A stretch of 64,000 bases of DNA from Niallia endozanthoxylica (GCF_008710145.1 NZ_VYKL01000021.1:62001-126000), one strand, 5' to 3'; positions 1-8,888 are shown, numbered from the stretch's first letter. The notes: generated from the letters alone by a model not told the origin. Made by a program: numbers and translations.

Positions 1-268
1 TGGAACAAAACTAAATGGAAAATCATTTATGTTAGCCATTTCAACTGGAAGTGCAATGACTGCCTATAAAGCTGGCGGAAAGAATCATTTTTCCTTAGAT
101 GAGTTAACAAAGCCATTTCAAGCTATGAGTAACTTAGTTGGAATGAAATTTTTGCCTTCCTTTGTTTTTTATGGTCTGAATAACAGCACACATGAAGATA
201 TTGAAAAGAGTTTTCCATTATACATGGACCATATTAATCATGTACTATCTAAAGGCGTTTTCAATTGA
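1..268 (+). CDS. NAD(P)H-dependent oxidoreductase, C-terminal part
   Basis: This is the carboxy-terminal part (about 89 residues) of a gene that begins before the window; the frame is open from base 2. The stretch LNGKSFMLAISTGS is typical of flavodoxin-fold quinone reductases of the KefF/YwrO/MdaB type, which use NAD(P)H and a bound flavin. The rest (FLPSFVFYGLNN, then an acidic helix) fits the C-terminal cap of that family. The assignment rests on pattern recognition of a fragment only. A strong terminator follows the stop codon. Confidence 0.6.
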   Translation, partial: GTKLNGKSFMLAISTGSAMTAYKAGGKNHFSLDELTKPFQAMSNLVGMKFLPSFVFYGLNNSTHEDIEKSFPLYMDHINHVLSKGVFN

Positions 269-332
269 TGAAAGGCAGAAATGACAGAGTTATCGAAAGT
301 ACGATTCGGGTAATGGAGGGCGTTTGTTTTAT

Positions 333-386
333 AAAAAAGCCGAGAGCAATCATGATTTTAATCAAGAGTGCTCTCGGCTTTTCTTT
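333..386 (+). terminator. Rho-independent terminator
   Basis: A 14-bp perfect stem (AAAAGCCGAGAGCA with TGCTCTCGGCTTTT) around a 20-nt loop, followed by a T-rich run. It ends the upstream oxidoreductase gene. Confidence 0.85.
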
Positions 387-679
387 TTCGCCAAGGACAT
401 GGCAACAATAAGTTGATAGGAATCACCCATTGATGCAGATAAAATTAGAAGGAAGGTTTTTGGCACACTTGTCTATTTCTTTCCCTCATTTTTTTGTAAT
501 GATAATGTCAATCATTTATTTATAGAGGGAAAACCTGTCCCTTTAGACGCCCGTGTATTTTCTGCCGGGCGCATAAGCCAAATATTTGATAAATGACATA
601 TTTTATGTTAAAAAGTTGTAAGGTTCTGAATTTTATAATTAAATTACATAGCTGTTATCAATAGACAAGGAGGACCATC
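387..679. other. Intergenic region without a recognised gene
   Basis: No supported coding sequence. It holds AACCTGTCCCTTT near 530, a phrase that recurs near 1880, so both may be debris of one interspersed repeat. The last bases carry the AAGGAGG ribosome binding site of the next gene. Confidence 0.4.
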
Positions 680-1663
680 ATGAACTATCGTACAGTAGGG
701 AAGACAGGGATTCAGGTTTCAAATTTATGTTTTGGGACGATGTCATTTGGTGGAAATGCTGATGAAGAAACATCAAAAGCCATGTTTAAGCGCTGTCGTG
801 AAGCAGGTATTAACTTTTTCGATACGGCAAATGTATATAGCGATGGACGTGCCGAAGAAATTTTAGGGGAATGTATCGCTGATTGCAGGGATGAAATCAT
901 ACTCACTTCTAAAGTCTATTTTCCAAGGGGTAGAGATATTAATGCTAGAGGACTGTCCCGCCGTCATATTATGCTTGAAGTGGAGAACAGCTTACGGCGT
1001 TTAAAAACAGACCGCATTGATTTTTACTTTGTACATATGTTTGATGAGAATACACCAATAGAAGAAACGTTGCGTGCTCTTGATGATCTTCAGTCACAAG
1101 GAAAAATCCTTTATCCTGCAGTAAGCAACTGGGCTGCCTGGCAAATAGCCAAAGCTTTAGGGATTTCAGCAAAAGAGCAGCTTGCTCGTTTTGAATTAAT
1201 CCAGCCGATGTATAACTTGGTTAAACGTCAAGCTGAAGTCGAGATATTACCTCTTGCTCTATCCGAACAAATGGGAGTCATTCCATATAGTCCGTTAGGT
1301 GCTGGGCTGCTTACAGGAAAATATGGGGTGAATAAACGTCCTGAGGAAGGCCGAATCGTTCAAGAAAAAAGATATACGGATCGTTATGCAGATGAAATGA
1401 ATTATGTTGTAGCCGACCGATTTACAGCCTATGCTTCTGAACAGGGCATTCATCCAGCAACGCTTGCTGTTGCATGGGTTATGTCCAATCCAGCAATAAC
1501 AGCTCCGATTATTGGGGCAAGGAATGTAGAGCAGCTTGATTATTCACTTGCTGCCGTTGATGTAGAGATGACACCGGAATGGCGCAATGAAATTTCATCC
1601 CTTTCTATTACTCCTGCACCAGCCACAGACCGTGCTGAAATGCTTTTATCAAAGTGGAAATAA
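680..1663 (+). CDS. Aldo/keto reductase
   Basis: A 327-residue NAD(P)H-dependent aldo/keto reductase, cytosolic, reducing aldehydes or ketones. The canonical tetrad is visible: Asp48 and Tyr53 (FFDTANVYSDGRAEE), Lys78 (LTSKVY) and His119 (DFYFVHM). The N-terminal MNYRTVGKTGIQVSNLCFGTM is the usual first beta strand of the voltage-gated K+ channel beta-subunit-like branch. Full length for the family. AAGGAGG lies just before the ATG. The physiological substrate cannot be told from sequence. It is a single-gene unit with its own terminator. Confidence 0.92.
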   Translation: MNYRTVGKTGIQVSNLCFGTMSFGGNADEETSKAMFKRCREAGINFFDTANVYSDGRAEEILGECIADCRDEIILTSKVYFPRGRDINARGLSRRHIMLEVENSLRRLKTDRIDFYFVHMFDENTPIEETLRALDDLQSQGKILYPAVSNWAAWQIAKALGISAKEQLARFELIQPMYNLVKRQAEVEILPLALSEQMGVIPYSPLGAGLLTGKYGVNKRPEEGRIVQEKRYTDRYADEMNYVVADRFTAYASEQGIHPATLAVAWVMSNPAITAPIIGARNVEQLDYSLAAVDVEMTPEWRNEISSLSITPAPATDRAEMLLSKWK

Positions 1664-1672
1664 CGTTTTCTT

Positions 1673-1698
1673 GACGTGTGCAAGTCACACGTCTTTTC
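1673..1698 (+). terminator. Rho-independent terminator of the aldo/keto reductase gene
   Basis: GACGTGTG, a 5-nt loop, CACACGTC, then TTTTC, directly after the stop codon. Confidence 0.75.
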
Positions 1699-1760
1699 TA
1701 TGTGTCTTTGAACGGCTGGAAATTCTCAATGATAGCAAAAAGTACGTAAGGTCTAACGGA

Positions 1761-1793
1761 GTGACAGGCACCATCCATTTTTGGATGGGACTG
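1761..1793. repeat. Family-2 interspersed palindrome (GTGACAGGCACC...)
   Basis: GTGACAGGCAC followed by the hairpin CCATCC-ATTTTT-GGATGG. Related text stands at 4311 and 23789. The GTGCCAGGCAC-type core recurs at 55538, 62272 and 63606. Confidence 0.55.
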
Positions 1794-1906
1794 TTTTTTG
1801 ATGCACAAAATTAACTGCATCTCATAAATTCTCGTATGGGTTTATTTACTAAGTGAAAGTTCAGCAACTGGGACATTGAACCTGTCCCTTTGGACCTCTG
1901 AACCTT

Positions 1907-3352
1907 TTAATATTTTAGATTTAATAATTTACTAATATTTTCAACATGTTTGTCTTTTAAATATTTTTTATATAAAACATTAGATAATCTAACAGGATCA
2001 CCGAAGAAGTATCTTTCATAATGGGTTTGTCTTGTACCAAATGAACTCATCGTAAGATCCCACGCCAAACGAAAAATTTTTACCCGATCCTCAGCATTCG
2101 TATTTGCCCCTTGAAGATACTTGTCTAAATCAGCCCTTATATCAGAACTAAAGTCTTTTTCAGTAGGTAAAGAAACCATACCACTGGCACCGATGAGTTG
2201 GATAATTTCGCTAAAGCGGGGAAAAATTCTGGGAGATAGGTTACTAGCAACCTGCAAAGGTATCATGCTGGGACGCATACATCCAAACTCATCGATTTCA
2301 GCATCATTTTCTGATTTCTCCAACAGAGCCTTCAAGGTTTCAAGACCAATGATTATTTCGGAAAGTTTTTCTTGTATATGTTGATACTCACTAACATTAA
2401 TCGTTTCGACTAGAAGCTCGGCAACCCCTAAAATAAATTCTGCTTTTACAATTTGTCTGGTGATTACTTGATGGTATGCAAAGGGGTAAAATGAGCTAGT
2501 ATTCATAAAGTCGGCAGCTACCTCAACATTATCGTAAAAAAATACTCGATCCCATGGTACTAATACATTGTCAAAGACGACAACGGAATCGATTTCTTCA
2601 TATCTAGAGCTAAGGGGATGATTAAAAGAAGACTCTCCTCCAACAAAAGATTGTCTGCAAATAAATTTTAATCCTTTCGTGTTGGAAGGAATCGAAAAAG
2701 CGAAAGCTTCATCCATATCGGAAAATAATCTTGGGGCAGAAATCACCAATACTTCATCAGTTAATCCCCCTTGAGTGGCGAGAAGCCTGGCACCTTTTAT
2801 GACAATTCCTTCTTTATTTCTATCAATAACCTTTGCTGAGATAGGCTCCTCAGAAGATCCCAAATAATCTTGGGAACGATTGACCTGCGGAGCAATAAAG
2901 GTATGTGTAAACGAGAGGTCTTGTTCAATCGCTCTTTCATAGAGGGATTGAATGTTTTCAGGAAAACAACTTTCTCTTCCTTTTAGTAGGGAGGAGGAAG
3001 TGGCCAGGCTCATGACAGCTGTGTTCATATAGTCAGGACTTCTTCCCATCAATCCGTGAGTGGATCTCGCCCAGTGTTCCATCATCCTTCTTCTTTCCCA
3101 CAAATCGCCTTTTGTCTTTGGTTGTAAATAGGAGAGCCCAACATATTCTCCTCTTTCTGGTAAAAAGTAAGTCATCTGATCTTTTAAGACGGGATCATTT
3201 TGTAAATCATAAAGAGAAGCCTTTGACCTAAGAATCCCTTTAAAGGCAGGGTGTTCCGAGATTTTCCCCTTGATTTTTTCACCATCAAACCAAATTTCAT
3301 TTTCTAGCTTATCTAATCGTTCAATAAAATCTCTTCCGTTTATAGTCCCCAT
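1907..3352 (-). CDS. 4-hydroxyphenylacetate 3-monooxygenase-type (HpaB) oxygenase
   Basis: A 481-residue member of the HpaB/YoaI family, FADH2-dependent monooxygenases with an acyl-CoA-dehydrogenase-like fold that hydroxylate phenols such as 4-hydroxyphenylacetate. Family signatures are the N-terminal NGRDFIERLDKLENEIWFDGE, RSPDYMNTAVMSLATSS in the first third, the VFDNVLVPWDRVF segment near the middle and a C-terminal FARQ-like helix region (SSFGTRQTHYERYFFGDP). Length is normal. AAAGGAG lies 11 bases before the ATG. No reductase partner (HpaC) and no other aromatic-catabolism gene is nearby, so the reduced flavin must come from elsewhere and the true substrate is uncertain. Confidence 0.85.
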   Translation of the reverse strand: MGTINGRDFIERLDKLENEIWFDGEKIKGKISEHPAFKGILRSKASLYDLQNDPVLKDQMTYFLPERGEYVGLSYLQPKTKGDLWERRRMMEHWARSTHGLMGRSPDYMNTAVMSLATSSSLLKGRESCFPENIQSLYERAIEQDLSFTHTFIAPQVNRSQDYLGSSEEPISAKVIDRNKEGIVIKGARLLATQGGLTDEVLVISAPRLFSDMDEAFAFSIPSNTKGLKFICRQSFVGGESSFNHPLSSRYEEIDSVVVFDNVLVPWDRVFFYDNVEVAADFMNTSSFYPFAYHQVITRQIVKAEFILGVAELLVETINVSEYQHIQEKLSEIIIGLETLKALLEKSENDAEIDEFGCMRPSMIPLQVASNLSPRIFPRFSEIIQLIGASGMVSLPTEKDFSSDIRADLDKYLQGANTNAEDRVKIFRLAWDLTMSSFGTRQTHYERYFFGDPVRLSNVLYKKYLKDKHVENISKLLNLKY

Positions 3353-3580
3353 TTCTACCGTCTCCTTTTGGTGAATACCAAATAAATGCCGAGGTTAGTT
3401 AGTAACATTTTATTGGATAACTTGACTGCTTGTTCACAATGGAAAAGCCTTTTTATAAATTTGAGCAATATACGCTACGTTTACAGAGTCTTTAAATAAA
3501 ATACTAATATAAGAGTAGAAAAAGAAAGAAATTGGAGATATGCTTAAAAAGTGAACAGTCTAAAAAGGAGAAAGAAACAC

Positions 3581-4102
3581 ATGAACACATCAGAAATAGA
3601 AAATTTGCAGAATGAGCTTTTTACTGAAAATATCAAGCGCATGCATCCTCAATCGAGGCAAACGCTACTAGCTGAAATATCAGCCTTGGAGAAAGATAAA
3701 AAGGCAGATGAAAAAGCAAAGCAATATTTGAAATGGGTTTCTAAACAAACAGAATTCAACTATTATTTAGCTTTGCTGCCTAAAGGGAATGGATTAATTC
3801 TACTGAAGCAAAATTTAAAAGGTGCCATAGTGCTTGGATTGAATCGGCCTAATGAGAAGTTACAGCCATTCTTTGAAGGTCATCATCTTATTTTAGAACT
3901 CCTAAACATTCATTCAATGCAAAAAGGAGAAGGATATAAGATGATGCAAAAGGTTATTAGTTTATCAAAAAAACTAGATTCTCCTATCTGCTTATGGGCA
4001 GAAACAGAAGAAATCGTACAATACTTTGAGCGATATGGGTTTGAAAACTATGGGGCGTTAGGGGAAAATAATGAATGTATGATGGTTTTTCACAACGATT
4101 AA
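3581..4102 (+). CDS. GNAT-family acetyltransferase-like protein
   Basis: A 173-residue protein. The C-terminal half shows a GNAT pattern: strand, then KGEGYKMMQKVISLSKKL (acetyl-CoA pyrophosphate-loop-like), the strand ICLWAET, then VQYFERYGFENYG, the classic end of the fold. The N-terminal half is helical and not recognised, so the substrate is unknown. A longer reading from a GTG at 3551 exists, but AAAAAGGAGAAAG sits right in front of the ATG at 3581, so that start is chosen. A terminator follows. Function beyond the fold is inference. Confidence 0.6.
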   Translation: MNTSEIENLQNELFTENIKRMHPQSRQTLLAEISALEKDKKADEKAKQYLKWVSKQTEFNYYLALLPKGNGLILLKQNLKGAIVLGLNRPNEKLQPFFEGHHLILELLNIHSMQKGEGYKMMQKVISLSKKLDSPICLWAETEEIVQYFERYGFENYGALGENNECMMVFHND

Positions 4103-4112
4103 AGGGATTGAT

Positions 4113-4140
4113 TTAAGGCAGCTATTTAGCTGCTTTTTGT
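4113..4140 (+). terminator. Rho-independent terminator
   Basis: AAGGCAGCT, ATTT, AGCTGC, then TTTTT, just after the GNAT gene. Confidence 0.75.
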
Positions 4141-4310
4141 TGTTGCGGCAAGTTGGGCATAGCACGGGATATAGAGGGTTCATCTGTCGGCTGGTTTATG
4201 ACAATGAACATACAGAAGATGAGTGCGGAGGGGAAAATATTTTATTGATCATCATTTTGTAAAAAGGTAAGTAGAGAAATTTGTCGAATTAGAAATGTAT
4301 TAGACAGTAG

Positions 4311-4345
4311 GTGCCAGACGTCATCCATTTTATGGAGAGTGTCTG
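4311..4345. repeat. Family-2 repeat variant
   Basis: GTGCCAGACGTCATCCATTTT..., related to the copies at 1761 and 23789. It abuts the ribosome binding site of the SLH gene. Confidence 0.4.
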
Positions 4346-4374
4346 AGGCCAATGGAATTCAAGGAGGAGAGATT

Positions 4375-5727
4375 TTGCAAAGATTTATTCGTTTGGCAGT
4401 GTTTGTAGTTGTCCTTTGTCTATGGGCACCATCGACAGGACTTGCGGCAGGGTTTTATGATGTGTCAAAGGCTTATACATTCTATGATGAGGTGGAGTTT
4501 CTTGCCTCGAAGCAGGTCATTACAGGATTTTCGGATGGAAGCTTCAAACCAGAGGCTGGGGTTACGCGGGCAGAGGCAGCCATTATGATTGGCCGCGCTG
4601 TCGGGTTAAACGGCGACCCCAAGGATACGCACTTCAGTGATGTGACTGCCAATGTCACTGGTTCCGGTTATATTGCATCAGCCGTTGAAAGGGGCATTAT
4701 TTCTGGTTTCCCAGATAACACCTATCGCCCGTATCAACAGGTTACTCGTGCACAGATGGCTATTTTCTTGGACAAGGCGTTTACCTTAAAGAACGCTAAT
4801 CCTGATAACATTTTTACAGATATCTCAGAAAATATGATTGCCTATCCATCAATCTTAAATGCCTATGAGAATGGAATTGTAAATGGTTATAGTGATGCGA
4901 CCTACAAGCCCGATTCTAGTGTCGTGCGAGGTCACTTTTCTGCCTTTTTGGCCCGTGCATTAGAGCCTTCCTTTAGAAGCAATCCAGGCTTCATGGTCGA
5001 ATCCGTTTCAGGCTGGGATCAAGAGGCCGATGTGACAGAGATAGATATTGACCATGAATGGATAATTCGATTCAACTATGAACTTGATGAGTATGGCTTT
5101 GAGCATCTTCGTGATCATATTTATATAGTTCGCGAGAGTGATAGTCAAATACAACTACTTGAGCCGATGATTATTGATAATTTAAAAATTGTTCATCTTC
5201 CATTATGGACTCTCTATGATTTTGACGAAACCTATACGCTATTTATTAAAGAAGGTCTTACTTCAAAAACAGGGAAGTCATTAGCAGAGCCTGTTACCAT
5301 TAAATTTCATACCAATAAACCTGAATTTACCGTGAAGCAGTCGGTAGAAAAGGACGGCGTACAATTTGATTTAATGGCCGACCCATCAGATGAAAAAGTG
5401 TATGTAAAAGTAAAAGCCACTAATACGAGCGGCCAACCCATCCCATATACAAGCGGTTCTGGATGTGATCCGGGGCTGAAAGCCGCACTAGTGACTGAAA
5501 CAGCGGAGGGTCCAGTCAAAACAGGAAGCAAATGGTCCACGGCAGCCAATTGTACTCTTGCTATTCGAGAGCTAACGCTTCAACCTGGGGAATCAATCGA
5601 AATCGTAGAAGTCCTATACCCAGATGTACAATCATTCGATGAGGAAATCTATTTACAAGCAGTACTTCCAACAGGAATAGTCGAAAATCCAAAGAAACCA
5701 ATAGAAGTTTCCGTTTCATTGCAATAG
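4375..5727 (+). CDS. Secreted S-layer-homology (SLH) protein
   Basis: About 450 residues. A hydrophobic signal peptide (IRLAVFVVVLCLWAPSTGL) ends near AAGFYD. Three SLH repeats follow (roughly residues 25-85, 88-150 and 150-210), each with the TRAxxAxxI/FL core (VTRAEAAIMIGRA, VTRAQMAIFLDKA, VVRGHFSAFLARA). They should bind pyruvylated secondary cell-wall polymer and hold the protein on the wall. After them comes an Ig-like segment (DIDHEWIIRFNY ... ETYTLFIKEGL) and a BsuPI-like beta domain near the C terminus. The start is TTG at 4375, preceded by AAGGAGG; an in-frame GTG at 4339 lacks such a site. Its SLH part is a paralogue of the gene at 9086. Ligand or enzyme activity of the C terminus is unknown. 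Confidence 0.85.
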   Translation: MQRFIRLAVFVVVLCLWAPSTGLAAGFYDVSKAYTFYDEVEFLASKQVITGFSDGSFKPEAGVTRAEAAIMIGRAVGLNGDPKDTHFSDVTANVTGSGYIASAVERGIISGFPDNTYRPYQQVTRAQMAIFLDKAFTLKNANPDNIFTDISENMIAYPSILNAYENGIVNGYSDATYKPDSSVVRGHFSAFLARALEPSFRSNPGFMVESVSGWDQEADVTEIDIDHEWIIRFNYELDEYGFEHLRDHIYIVRESDSQIQLLEPMIIDNLKIVHLPLWTLYDFDETYTLFIKEGLTSKTGKSLAEPVTIKFHTNKPEFTVKQSVEKDGVQFDLMADPSDEKVYVKVKATNTSGQPIPYTSGSGCDPGLKAALVTETAEGPVKTGSKWSTAANCTLAIRELTLQPGESIEIVEVLYPDVQSFDEEIYLQAVLPTGIVENPKKPIEVSVSLQ

Positions 5728-5730
5728 AAA

Positions 5731-5812
5731 TGAAACAGGGAGACGGTTCTCGCGTTTCATAGGGGAAATATTTTCCCTGAAACGAAACGGCAGAACCATC
5801 TCAGCGTTTCAT
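5731..5812. repeat. Family-1 interspersed palindromic repeat
   Basis: TGAAACAGGGAGACGGTTC at the left, ATATTTTCCCTG in the centre, and GAAACGGCAGAACCATCTC to GTTTC at the right. The two ends are inverted relative to each other. Other copies lie at 11183, 37280, 56736, 59107 and 63897. Confidence 0.75.
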
Positions 5813-5914
5813 GATAATGAGTTAGCAAAAGAAGCAGTATCTAACATTCAGGAAACGATGGAGTTGTGTAACGAACGTTTGTTATACCGTTGTTGTGAAT
5901 GGCTTTACTCATAA
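5813..5914 (+). pseudogene. Possible 3' remnant of an unknown gene
   Basis: Directly after the repeat a frame without start codon reads HDNELAKEAVSNIQETM, then ELCNERLLYRCCEWLYS, and stops seven bases before a strong terminator. The layout suggests the tail of a gene whose front was lost at the repeat. The family is not recognised. Confidence 0.3.
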
Positions 5915-5918
5915 TAGG

Positions 5919-5970
5919 TAAAAAGACCGTTACGATCTACTAATAGATTGTGATGGTCTTTTTTTTGTTT
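5919..5970 (+). terminator. Rho-independent terminator
   Basis: An 18-bp stem including G-U pairs (AAAGACCGTTACGATCTA with TAGATTGTGATGGTCTTT) followed by eight T. Confidence 0.85.
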
Positions 5971-6147
5971 AGGCTTTTTAGGCTTTTTTGTTAAAGAACG
6001 GTGTTGATTTTCTTCTTCAACTAAACTAGCAGGTTAGTTCAATAACTAATTATGATAAATGGCTCTTGTTATAGTATGCAGCGTATTATAATGTTAAAAC
6101 GACGTCAACGTGACAATTTTAAGTTTAATTCAATTGGAGAGTTACAT

Positions 6148-6293
6148 ATGGAAGACTTAAAAATAGAATTACATAATTTGGGAATATGTAGAATATTATG
6201 TAAAAAACCGTTTAGAAATTACTAAAATATAAAATGCTTCAATATAGATTAAGACAACTTTATGGTGAGGATATAAAAACTGAATCAAGATAA
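6148..6293 (+). pseudogene. Small gene broken by two frameshifts
   Basis: GGAGAG precedes an ATG reading MEDLKIELHNL. One frame later the text continues EYVEYYVKNRLEITK. After a second shift it continues KMLQYRLRQLYGEDIKTESR and stops. Joined, the pieces form a plausible helical protein of about 48 residues that no single frame contains. The family is not recognised with certainty; it has the flavour of small phage-type regulators. Confidence 0.45.
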
Positions 6294-6341
6294 GGTTCTC
6301 TTAAGATTGTTAAAAATGTTTTTTAGGAAGGGTATAGAAAA

Positions 6342-6764
6342 ATGCTTTATACATGGGATATTGAGAAGATCATTAAAAATATATTACAAGAGCTCAAACT
6401 AAATATTAATGTTGAATTCAACAATAATCTCACTGCACCGATGAGTTATAACGTTTCGACAAATGCGATAAAGTTTAACTACATACAAATTAACGGATAT
6501 AACGCTAAAATTAACTTTAAAGTTAAAGAAACAGATGAAAACTTTGTGAAAATTATTCTTTATCATCAGCTCGGATATTATTTAGAATATAGGAAAAATA
6601 CACGAGTTTTAAAGACGCTCATTTATGGTAAAGAAGAAGAAAAGGAACAGTTATTAGCAGAAATCGAAGAGAATTCTTGGGAACTTGGAAGAACACTGGT
6701 ACCCGAATATCTATTAAAAGCGTATGATCAAGTACGTGAATTGGATAAACTTTGGGACAAATAG
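6342..6764 (+). CDS. Hypothetical protein with a degenerate zincin-like motif
   Basis: A 140-residue unknown protein. The segment IILYHQLGYYLEYRK resembles a HExxH metalloprotease helix in which Glu is Gln and the second His is Tyr. The downstream EEKEQLLAEIEENSWELG resembles the Glu-bearing third-ligand helix of such enzymes. If it is a zincin relative it has probably lost catalysis and acts by binding. AGGAAGGG lies before the ATG. The region is strikingly AT-rich and follows a decayed gene, which suggests acquired DNA. No function is claimed. Confidence 0.55.
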   Translation: MLYTWDIEKIIKNILQELKLNINVEFNNNLTAPMSYNVSTNAIKFNYIQINGYNAKINFKVKETDENFVKIILYHQLGYYLEYRKNTRVLKTLIYGKEEEKEQLLAEIEENSWELGRTLVPEYLLKAYDQVRELDKLWDK

Positions 6765-6841
6765 GTTTCCAAAATCATACAACTCTCGATTCGATTGAAG
6801 AACAGAAGCTATAGGTTTAATAACGAAAGTGTAAAATGCAA

Positions 6842-6864
6842 AACCATCCTGTATTAGGATGGTT
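6842..6864. other. Hairpin without T-run
   Basis: AACCATCCTGTATTAGGATGGTT forms a nine-base-pair stem. It is not followed by a T-run, so a terminator role is doubtful. The rest of 6865-7057 shows no gene. Confidence 0.35.
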
Positions 6865-7057
6865 AGTTGGCGTGCGATGTTGAAAAAGGGGGATGGTGGA
6901 GAGGTTACAAGAACTTTAGTAAAGGAGATATACCTTAAGGAAGAGTAAGATCAAAGTTATTTAAGCAATTGGATGGTCAAGTAATATTTGGGTGGGACTA
7001 ATGTAATGCAAAAGGAGCTTAATTATTGGGTTTTTTTATTAAAAAGGAAATAACAAC

Positions 7058-7789
7058 TTATTTGTTAGTCGACTTATCATCCCTAAAGAGAGGAATAACT
7101 TTTCCTTCAAGTTCTAATTTCCACCTCTCGAATTCCTGTTTTTCCTTTTCTTTTTCTTCCTCAATTTCATCATACATTTTTTGGAGTTTTTTTCTTCTTA
7201 GGTTTGCAAATTCCCATGGTGATATTATAATTTTCCCTTTTTTGTCGTAATGGTACTTTATTTTCTTCGTTTCAATTAGGTTGAGTACCTCTTCGATTTT
7301 GATGTTTTGTTCGATGGCTGCGTCATAAATAGTCCAATATTTCTTTTTCTTCTTCTTCGAATTAATTTCCATTTTAATTAAATCTAGAACAAATGACGGT
7401 GTAATCACGTATACATAACCTTGCTTTGTAAAATAGCGTTTTGCTTGGTTATGGCATTGGAAAATTCCCCATGCTTCATCGGGCAATCGGTCATATGTTT
7501 TTCGGATTTTTCGCTCAGATAAACCTTCTTTTTTAGCAGCGTTAAGGGGCATAAAATACTCCCAATTACACCCAAACATTTGGTCAATGAAACCTTCATC
7601 ATCTCCCGGTAGCTTAATATTAGGATATAGTTCTTTCACGGCTGTACGTGATAAAATCAACCAATCTCCTTCCAGCTTCCATGGACTTTCAACATTTTCC
7701 GTCATCACGCGAATTAGAAGTTCTGTTCTGTCTATGCCGAATTGCTCCAATTCTTCTGCCAAAAACACATTATCTAGATGAAGTTTCAA
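7058..7789 (-). CDS. Hypothetical protein with charged coiled-coil C terminus
   Basis: A 243-residue protein not recognised as a known family. The N-terminal part (KLHLDNVFLAEELEQFGID) is mixed alpha/beta. The middle contains YVYVITPSFVLDLIKMEI. From about residue 145 it is very rich in Lys and Glu (a run of six Lys, later EIEEEKEKEKQEFERW), predicting a coiled coil. A TTG at 7789 is preferred over the ATG at 7807 because AGGGGGG lies eight to nine bases before the TTG and would otherwise be inside the gene. It stands alone between a decayed region and a strong bidirectional terminator. Confidence 0.6.
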   Translation of the reverse strand: MKLHLDNVFLAEELEQFGIDRTELLIRVMTENVESPWKLEGDWLILSRTAVKELYPNIKLPGDDEGFIDQMFGCNWEYFMPLNAAKKEGLSERKIRKTYDRLPDEAWGIFQCHNQAKRYFTKQGYVYVITPSFVLDLIKMEINSKKKKKKYWTIYDAAIEQNIKIEEVLNLIETKKIKYHYDKKGKIIISPWEFANLRRKKLQKMYDEIEEEKEKEKQEFERWKLELEGKVIPLFRDDKSTNK

Positions 7790-7949
7790 GGTAATCGCCC
7801 CCCTCATTTATGGTTTTATCAATATATGCAAATAATCGAAAATAAAAGGTAGTCCCTAAAAAGATTACAAAATATTCTTGTTCAAAGTCTCCCTATCTAG
7901 GCGCTAGTTATTGAAGAAAATTGAACGAGCTGTTTCCTTGAACTAAGCA

Positions 7950-8008
7950 AAAAAATCCTCTCGTGAAATTCCTAAATTAACAGGAATTTTACGAGAGGAT
8001 TTTTATAT
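7950..8008. terminator. Bidirectional rho-independent terminator
   Basis: AAAAATCCTCTCGT(G)AAATTCCT pairs with AGGAATTT(T)ACGAGAGGATTTTT across a short loop. There are A- and T-runs on both sides. Confidence 0.85.
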
Positions 8009-8180
8009 TTTGCTCTTCGAAAAATATTTCTGAGTAACTTCACGTATTTGTTTGGGTAAGACACGATCAAGCTCTTCATTTAACCATGACAGTGTTTTAC
8101 TACGCAAGTAATCACGCATTTTTTCTTCTGCTGAGAGCATAACTAAATTGATGGTGCAATAGGAGGGGCTAAACAGCAGT
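8003..8180 (-). pseudogene. 3' fragment of an unknown gene
   Basis: On the minus strand an open frame reads SPSYCTINLVMLSAEEK, then MRDYLRSKTLSWLNEELDRV, LPKQIREVTQKYFSKSKI and a stop just inside the terminator. The codon pattern and terminator position look like a true gene end. Upstream there is a TAG at about 8190 and no start with a ribosome binding site, so the front is missing. An internal ATG at 8119 would give only 38 residues. The family is not identified. Confidence 0.45.
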
Positions 8181-8272
8181 TTTCTCTAGACAATCCATTG
8201 CCTTTAATATTTTTGCATTGAAAAATAGGTTTAGGACCTTTAAAGGAAAATAAATATAAGGAGGTAATTGTA

Positions 8273-8719
8273 TTGGAACAACGAGTTGATTATTACAATG
8301 TTGCACCAGAAGCACTTAAAATAATGATGGAAATGGAGAAGTATACGAAAACAACAGGTATAGATCGTAAACTTCGTGAACTTTTAAAAATTCGGGCTTC
8401 TCAAATAAATGGGTGTGCATATTGTATTAACATGCATACAGCTGATGCTAGAAAAATGGGAGAAACGGAACAACGTCTATATTGTATTAGTGCTTGGAAA
8501 GAGTGTGAATTTTATACTGAAGCAGAAAAAGTAGCTTTAGAGTTAACTGAGCATGTGACATTGATTCCGACTAAGCGTGTACCTGATGTATTGTATAATC
8601 GTGTACGTAGACACTACACAGAAAAAGAATATGTGGACCTTGTTATTCTAATAAACCAAATAAATAGTTGGAATATGATTTCAATTTCTATGGGAAATAT
8701 TGCAACTTTAGCGAAATGA
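8273..8719 (+). CDS. Carboxymuconolactone decarboxylase family protein (AhpD-like)
   Basis: A 148-residue all-helical protein of the CMD/AhpD superfamily. The redox motif is intact: Cys48-x-x-Cys51 followed by His55 (GCAYCINMHT). Members act as thiol peroxidases or alkylhydroperoxidase helpers, so a cytosolic peroxide-detoxifying role is likely. NRKLREL and ILINQINSWN are further family signatures. The start is TTG, preceded by AAGGAGGT. The gene is monocistronic with a terminator about 135 bp downstream. Confidence 0.9.
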   Translation: MEQRVDYYNVAPEALKIMMEMEKYTKTTGIDRKLRELLKIRASQINGCAYCINMHTADARKMGETEQRLYCISAWKECEFYTEAEKVALELTEHVTLIPTKRVPDVLYNRVRRHYTEKEYVDLVILINQINSWNMISISMGNIATLAK

Positions 8720-8852
8720 TATTAATTTTAATATGTATTTTTATTGTACTAACGTGGACTAATGTTAAGGTAGATTGATTTTTGTTTGCCAAACAACGAT
8801 ATGTGAAGAAATGTACTTAAACTAACGGGTAACATTCGTTCAATAAGGAATG

Positions 8853-8888
8853 ACTAAAAGGACTCTTATGAGGTCCTTTTTCTTTTGC
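8853..8888 (+). terminator. Rho-independent terminator
   Basis: AAAAGGACTCTTATGAGGTCCTTTTTCTTTT forms a short stable hairpin with a T-run. The flanking 8720-9085 otherwise shows no gene. Confidence 0.7.

Noticed and set aside
1875-1906. Terminator of the HpaB gene
   Set aside because: GGGACAGGTTCAATGTCCC can form a hairpin on the minus strand, but no T-run follows. More likely repeat debris.
4339-4374. GTG start for the first SLH protein
   Set aside because: It lies in a family-2 repeat and before the AAGGAGG site; starting at TTG 4375 gives a clean signal peptide.
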